From contig DASPJL010000040.1 in the NCBI GenBank assembly GCA_035628645.1, positions 1 through 25,941 on the forward strand: 25,941 nt of DNA. Direction: 5' to 3'. The notes under the pieces were generated by a model. The model searched no databases. It was given only the letters and a program-made list of their open reading frames with translations, and had not been told where the DNA came from. Every line of letters starts with the position of its first letter. The first letter of the stretch is position 1. Positions 23,746 through 25,941 of this stretch are shown here, piece by piece. The DNA comes from DASPJL01 sp035628645. GTDB lineage: Bacteria; Bacteroidota; Bacteroidia; Cytophagales; Cyclobacteriaceae. Position numbers and translations under genes: made by a program.

Positions 23746-24372
23746 TTATTTCCATCTGCTTAATCCGAAATTATTAAGGTATTGTTCCAGGGGACCAAGG
23801 CCATTCCACATTCTCACAGAATCAATTCTTGTTGTGTCGGCAATTGGCCATAAATACATGGAATCAAATTTTACATTTGTGACTGGGTTAATTTTTTTTT
23901 CACTTCTAATTTGTGTTCCAAAAATCTGGGGTTCCCCTCTATGCATTAAATACCGATCCTGGTACATCACTACGAGCCTATTTTCCAATTCATCATTTTT
24001 ACCCGCCTCAAGAATCAATTCATAATACTTTTCCTGAATGCTGTCAGGTGCATGTTGCAAAACGAAGAAAGTGGTCTCACTTGCAGAATATCCTACTAAT
24101 GACTTTCCAGGATATCCTCCTACTTCTTCAATTATTTTTATTATTCTTTGAAGGTTGGAAGAATCTACCGTTTGTTGCTTTGCCCATAAATCTTTCATCT
24201 CTTGAGAATCGGGACCAAACTTATCGTGAATGGTCTTCCATTGAGTCCTATATTTTTGATCAACCAATAAAATACTATCCAATTCCTTAGTCAGCTCTTC
24301 TTTATTTATTGTCTGCTTAGGTTTTGAGCAAAAGACCAACAGGAATAGAAAAATTAGATAGGATTTTTTCAT
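23746..24372 (-). CDS. DUF6624 family protein
   Basis: The protein has 208 residues. It begins with a signal-like stretch (KKSYLIFLFLLVFCSKP). The Cys at 15 sits where a lipoprotein Cys would be, but Phe at -1 makes the lipobox poor. The DUF6624 pattern follows: DQKYRTQWKTIHDKFG, KQQTVDSSNLQRIIKIIEEV, GYPGKSLVGYSASETTFFVL, QHAPDSIQEKYYELILEAGK, YQDRYLMHRGEPQIFGTQI and GLGPLEQYLNNFG. The biochemical role of the family is not known. It lies upstream of chaA and may be co-transcribed. Confidence 0.85.
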   Translation of the reverse strand: MKKSYLIFLFLLVFCSKPKQTINKEELTKELDSILLVDQKYRTQWKTIHDKFGPDSQEMKDLWAKQQTVDSSNLQRIIKIIEEVGGYPGKSLVGYSASETTFFVLQHAPDSIQEKYYELILEAGKNDELENRLVVMYQDRYLMHRGEPQIFGTQIRSEKKINPVTNVKFDSMYLWPIADTTRIDSVRMWNGLGPLEQYLNNFGLSRWK

Positions 24373-24508
24373 AGGTAAAAAAGTGTAAAAAGTAAGTTCT
24401 AATAATATTATAAATCAATTTTAAAAAATTTTATTGTCTTGTGCTTTAGAAATGAATTGCTGTATATAAATTCTTTGCCTCAGGGTGATTCCAAATTTCT
24501 AAGAATGT

Positions 24509-24956
24509 TTATTCTTTCTTTGAAACCTTATGTAAAATAAGAAATGTTATTACTTCATCATACCTATGTTCAGATATCAATTGTCCTTTTAATTCTAATG
24601 ATTCATCCTTCTTTATCTGTCCCAATGAAGCATCTTTTATAACTTGTAACCAATATAATTTACCATTTTCAGTTACTAAAATTTCTGTGCTTGCACCCGC
24701 CCAATTCTGATCATTCCTCATTCCGCAACTTTTCAAAAGCCGGTTTAATTTTTCTCCTCTCTCAGGATCGACCCTTTGAATCTCCCCTTCATACTTTACT
24801 TCAACGGAAATTAATGAAGTTGTACAAAAATCTTTTGCCTTTCCAGCTGGCAATTGTTTAAATGCCTGTTCTAAAGTTGTCCTTTTATACTTTGTTTCTT
24901 GTGAATAATCATAAGAAACAAAGTAAAATAAATATTATGTCAGTGAGAATTTTCAT
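24509..24956 (-). pseudogene. Gene with signal peptide out of frame (frameshift)
   Basis: ATG 24956 opens a typical signal peptide (MKILTDIIFILLCFL) that stops at TGA after 15 codons. The rest of the protein continues in a second frame, reading FVSYDYSQETKYKRTTLEQA and then FKQLPAGKAKDF. It remains open through TSLISVEVKYEGEIQRVDPE to the end at 24509, with no good start: only a TTG at 24853. The joint is around 24908-24920. Repairing one base would give one exported protein of about 148 residues. The mature part has small beta strands (ILVTENGKLYWLQVI, ELKGQLISEHRYD) and I do not recognise its family. It could be a true pseudogene, a sequencing error, or programmed shifting. Confidence 0.65.
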
Positions 24957-25142
24957 TTTTAAATAGAGGATAGCTCAATCTCTAATATTCCAATATATTA
25001 TTTTGTTCATATAATTCAAACTAATGAATAATTGAGCTTTTTTACATATAGTGGGAACAATAACAACTGGGAAAACGGGAAGAAAAGAACCAGAAACCCT
25101 CCGCAACAAGCTGATTTCTGATTGCTAAAAGCTAACAGCTAC

Positions 25143-25941
25143 CTACCCCCACACCTTCCTCAAAAACCTTAACCAATTCCCGTGCATCACATTCTCAATA
25201 TCTTCTTTTGCATAACCTCTTTTTTCTAAAAGGCCTGCTATTTTTTGAAGGTCAGAAATGGTTTCCAGGTCGTAGGGCGATTGTTCTCTTCCAAAAGCGC
25301 CATCCAAGTCAGAGCCGATTCCGATATACAGCGCATTTCCGGCAATCTGACAAATATGATCCAGGTGATCGATCATTACCTCGAGGTTACAGTTCATGCC
25401 TTCGGGAGTAGATTCTCCTCTTACCCAGCCGGGAACCATCATCCAGGCATCTAAAGCGCCGCCAATTACTGCACCTCTGCCGACAAGTTCTTTTATCTGT
25501 TCATCACTGAATTGCCTGTTGTGATCGACCAGCGCACGGGTAAGATTATGACTTGCCCATACATGACCATTGAAATTATCCATCGCCTCCCAGAAACTGT
25601 CATCGCACAAATGGGTTGCGTCAAGAATAATATTGAGGCGTTCAATTTCTTTTAAAAGCGCCTTTCCTTTTTCCCCCATAAATCCGGTGGCATCTGTTCC
25701 CTGAGCATATCTTCCCGGACCATAATGGGCAGGCCCGACAGCGCGGAGACCATATTCATAAGCTTTCTCCAGATGGTTTACCGTAACCAATGAATCTGCT
25801 CCTTCCAGGCTTAAGATAAATCCAACAGGCTTCTTATCATTTGGTGTCTCATTGTTCCAAAGCTTCAAATGATTTTCCAGTGAAGTCAAATCTTTTATCT
25901 GCACCATCTCGCCCTCTTCTTCCATGGCTTTGTACCAGGCA
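25143..25941 (-). CDS. M19 membrane dipeptidase-like protein (5' end outside window)
   Basis: This is the C-terminal part of a peptidase family M19 enzyme, a zinc metallopeptidase that cleaves dipeptides. The frame is open to the window edge beyond ATG 25925 (AWYKA precedes it), so the N-terminus with the HxD zinc ligands is missing here. Visible are SLEGAD (bridging Glu), DATHLCDDSFWEAM and WASHNLTRAL (zinc His pair), and GIGSDLDGAFG (Asp near the active site). The C-terminus (IENVMHGNWLRFLRKVWG) is typical: MHGNWLRFL matches the GgNfLRvl ending of the family. M19 proteins can be secreted or lipid-anchored, which cannot be judged without the N-terminus. Confidence 0.95.
   Translation of the reverse strand, partial: AWYKAMEEEGEMVQIKDLTSLENHLKLWNNETPNDKKPVGFILSLEGADSLVTVNHLEKAYEYGLRAVGPAHYGPGRYAQGTDATGFMGEKGKALLKEIERLNIILDATHLCDDSFWEAMDNFNGHVWASHNLTRALVDHNRQFSDEQIKELVGRGAVIGGALDAWMMVPGWVRGESTPEGMNCNLEVMIDHLDHICQIAGNALYIGIGSDLDGAFGREQSPYDLETISDLQKIAGLLEKRGYAKEDIENVMHGNWLRFLRKVWG

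Noticed and set aside
24972..25042. Long-loop inverted repeat AGCTCAAT to ATTGAGCT followed by T-run
   Set aside because: The loop is about 50 bases and no plus-strand gene ends here, so a terminator role is not supported.

Overview
The window looks like the chromosome of a Bacteroidota bacterium, probably of the Cytophagales type. The evidence is AT-rich DNA, promoters that fit the Bacteroidota pattern TTTG-N19-TAnnTTTG, a secreted protein with a type-B gliding/type IX secretion C-terminus, and typical Bacteroidota core genes (RlmD, ThiL, ChaA, YceI with a MarR regulator, M19 dipeptidase). No genus can be named from sequence alone.

Accessory block (1-7800). All plus-strand genes from 105 to 5750 look phage-derived: a small terminase-like protein, an intact large terminase, two unknown proteins, a strong terminator, an 812-residue tape-measure-like protein and a 91-residue protein. 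No portal, protease, capsid, head-tail connector or tail-tube gene lies between terminase and tape measure, so this is a deleted prophage or an unusual packaging/tail element. It is followed by an unknown helical protein (5826-6479) and by a tight minus-strand pair (7481 to 6494) made of an unknown acidic protein and a HEPN-like protein. That pair is the best candidate here for an undescribed system. A tRNA-Lys(UUU) with its own terminator and promoter closes the block, and its 3' end points into it, as expected for an integration site.

Core region A (7997-15373). This holds a TPR-2TM-SH3 protein resembling BatE, a short-chain dehydrogenase, a large type IX secretion substrate, RlmD (23S rRNA methyltransferase), a conserved-looking small protein, ThiL (thiamine monophosphate kinase) and a 51-residue lipoprotein.

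Region B (15374-19545). This holds small or unrecognised genes, a SanA-like DUF218 membrane protein, and a MarR regulator followed by a YceI protein. The MarR gene has a 16-bp palindrome over its -33 box and seems to be transcribed without a leader. A strong hairpin terminator ends the YceI gene.

Region C (19552-25941). All genes are on the minus strand: a polytopic membrane protein, an alpha/beta-hydrolase lipoprotein, an 800-bp gene-poor stretch with a three-copy hairpin repeat and a probable interspersed repeat, a ChaA-type Ca2+/H+ antiporter with an upstream DUF6624 protein, a gene whose signal peptide is out of frame with its body, and an M19 dipeptidase cut by the window edge.
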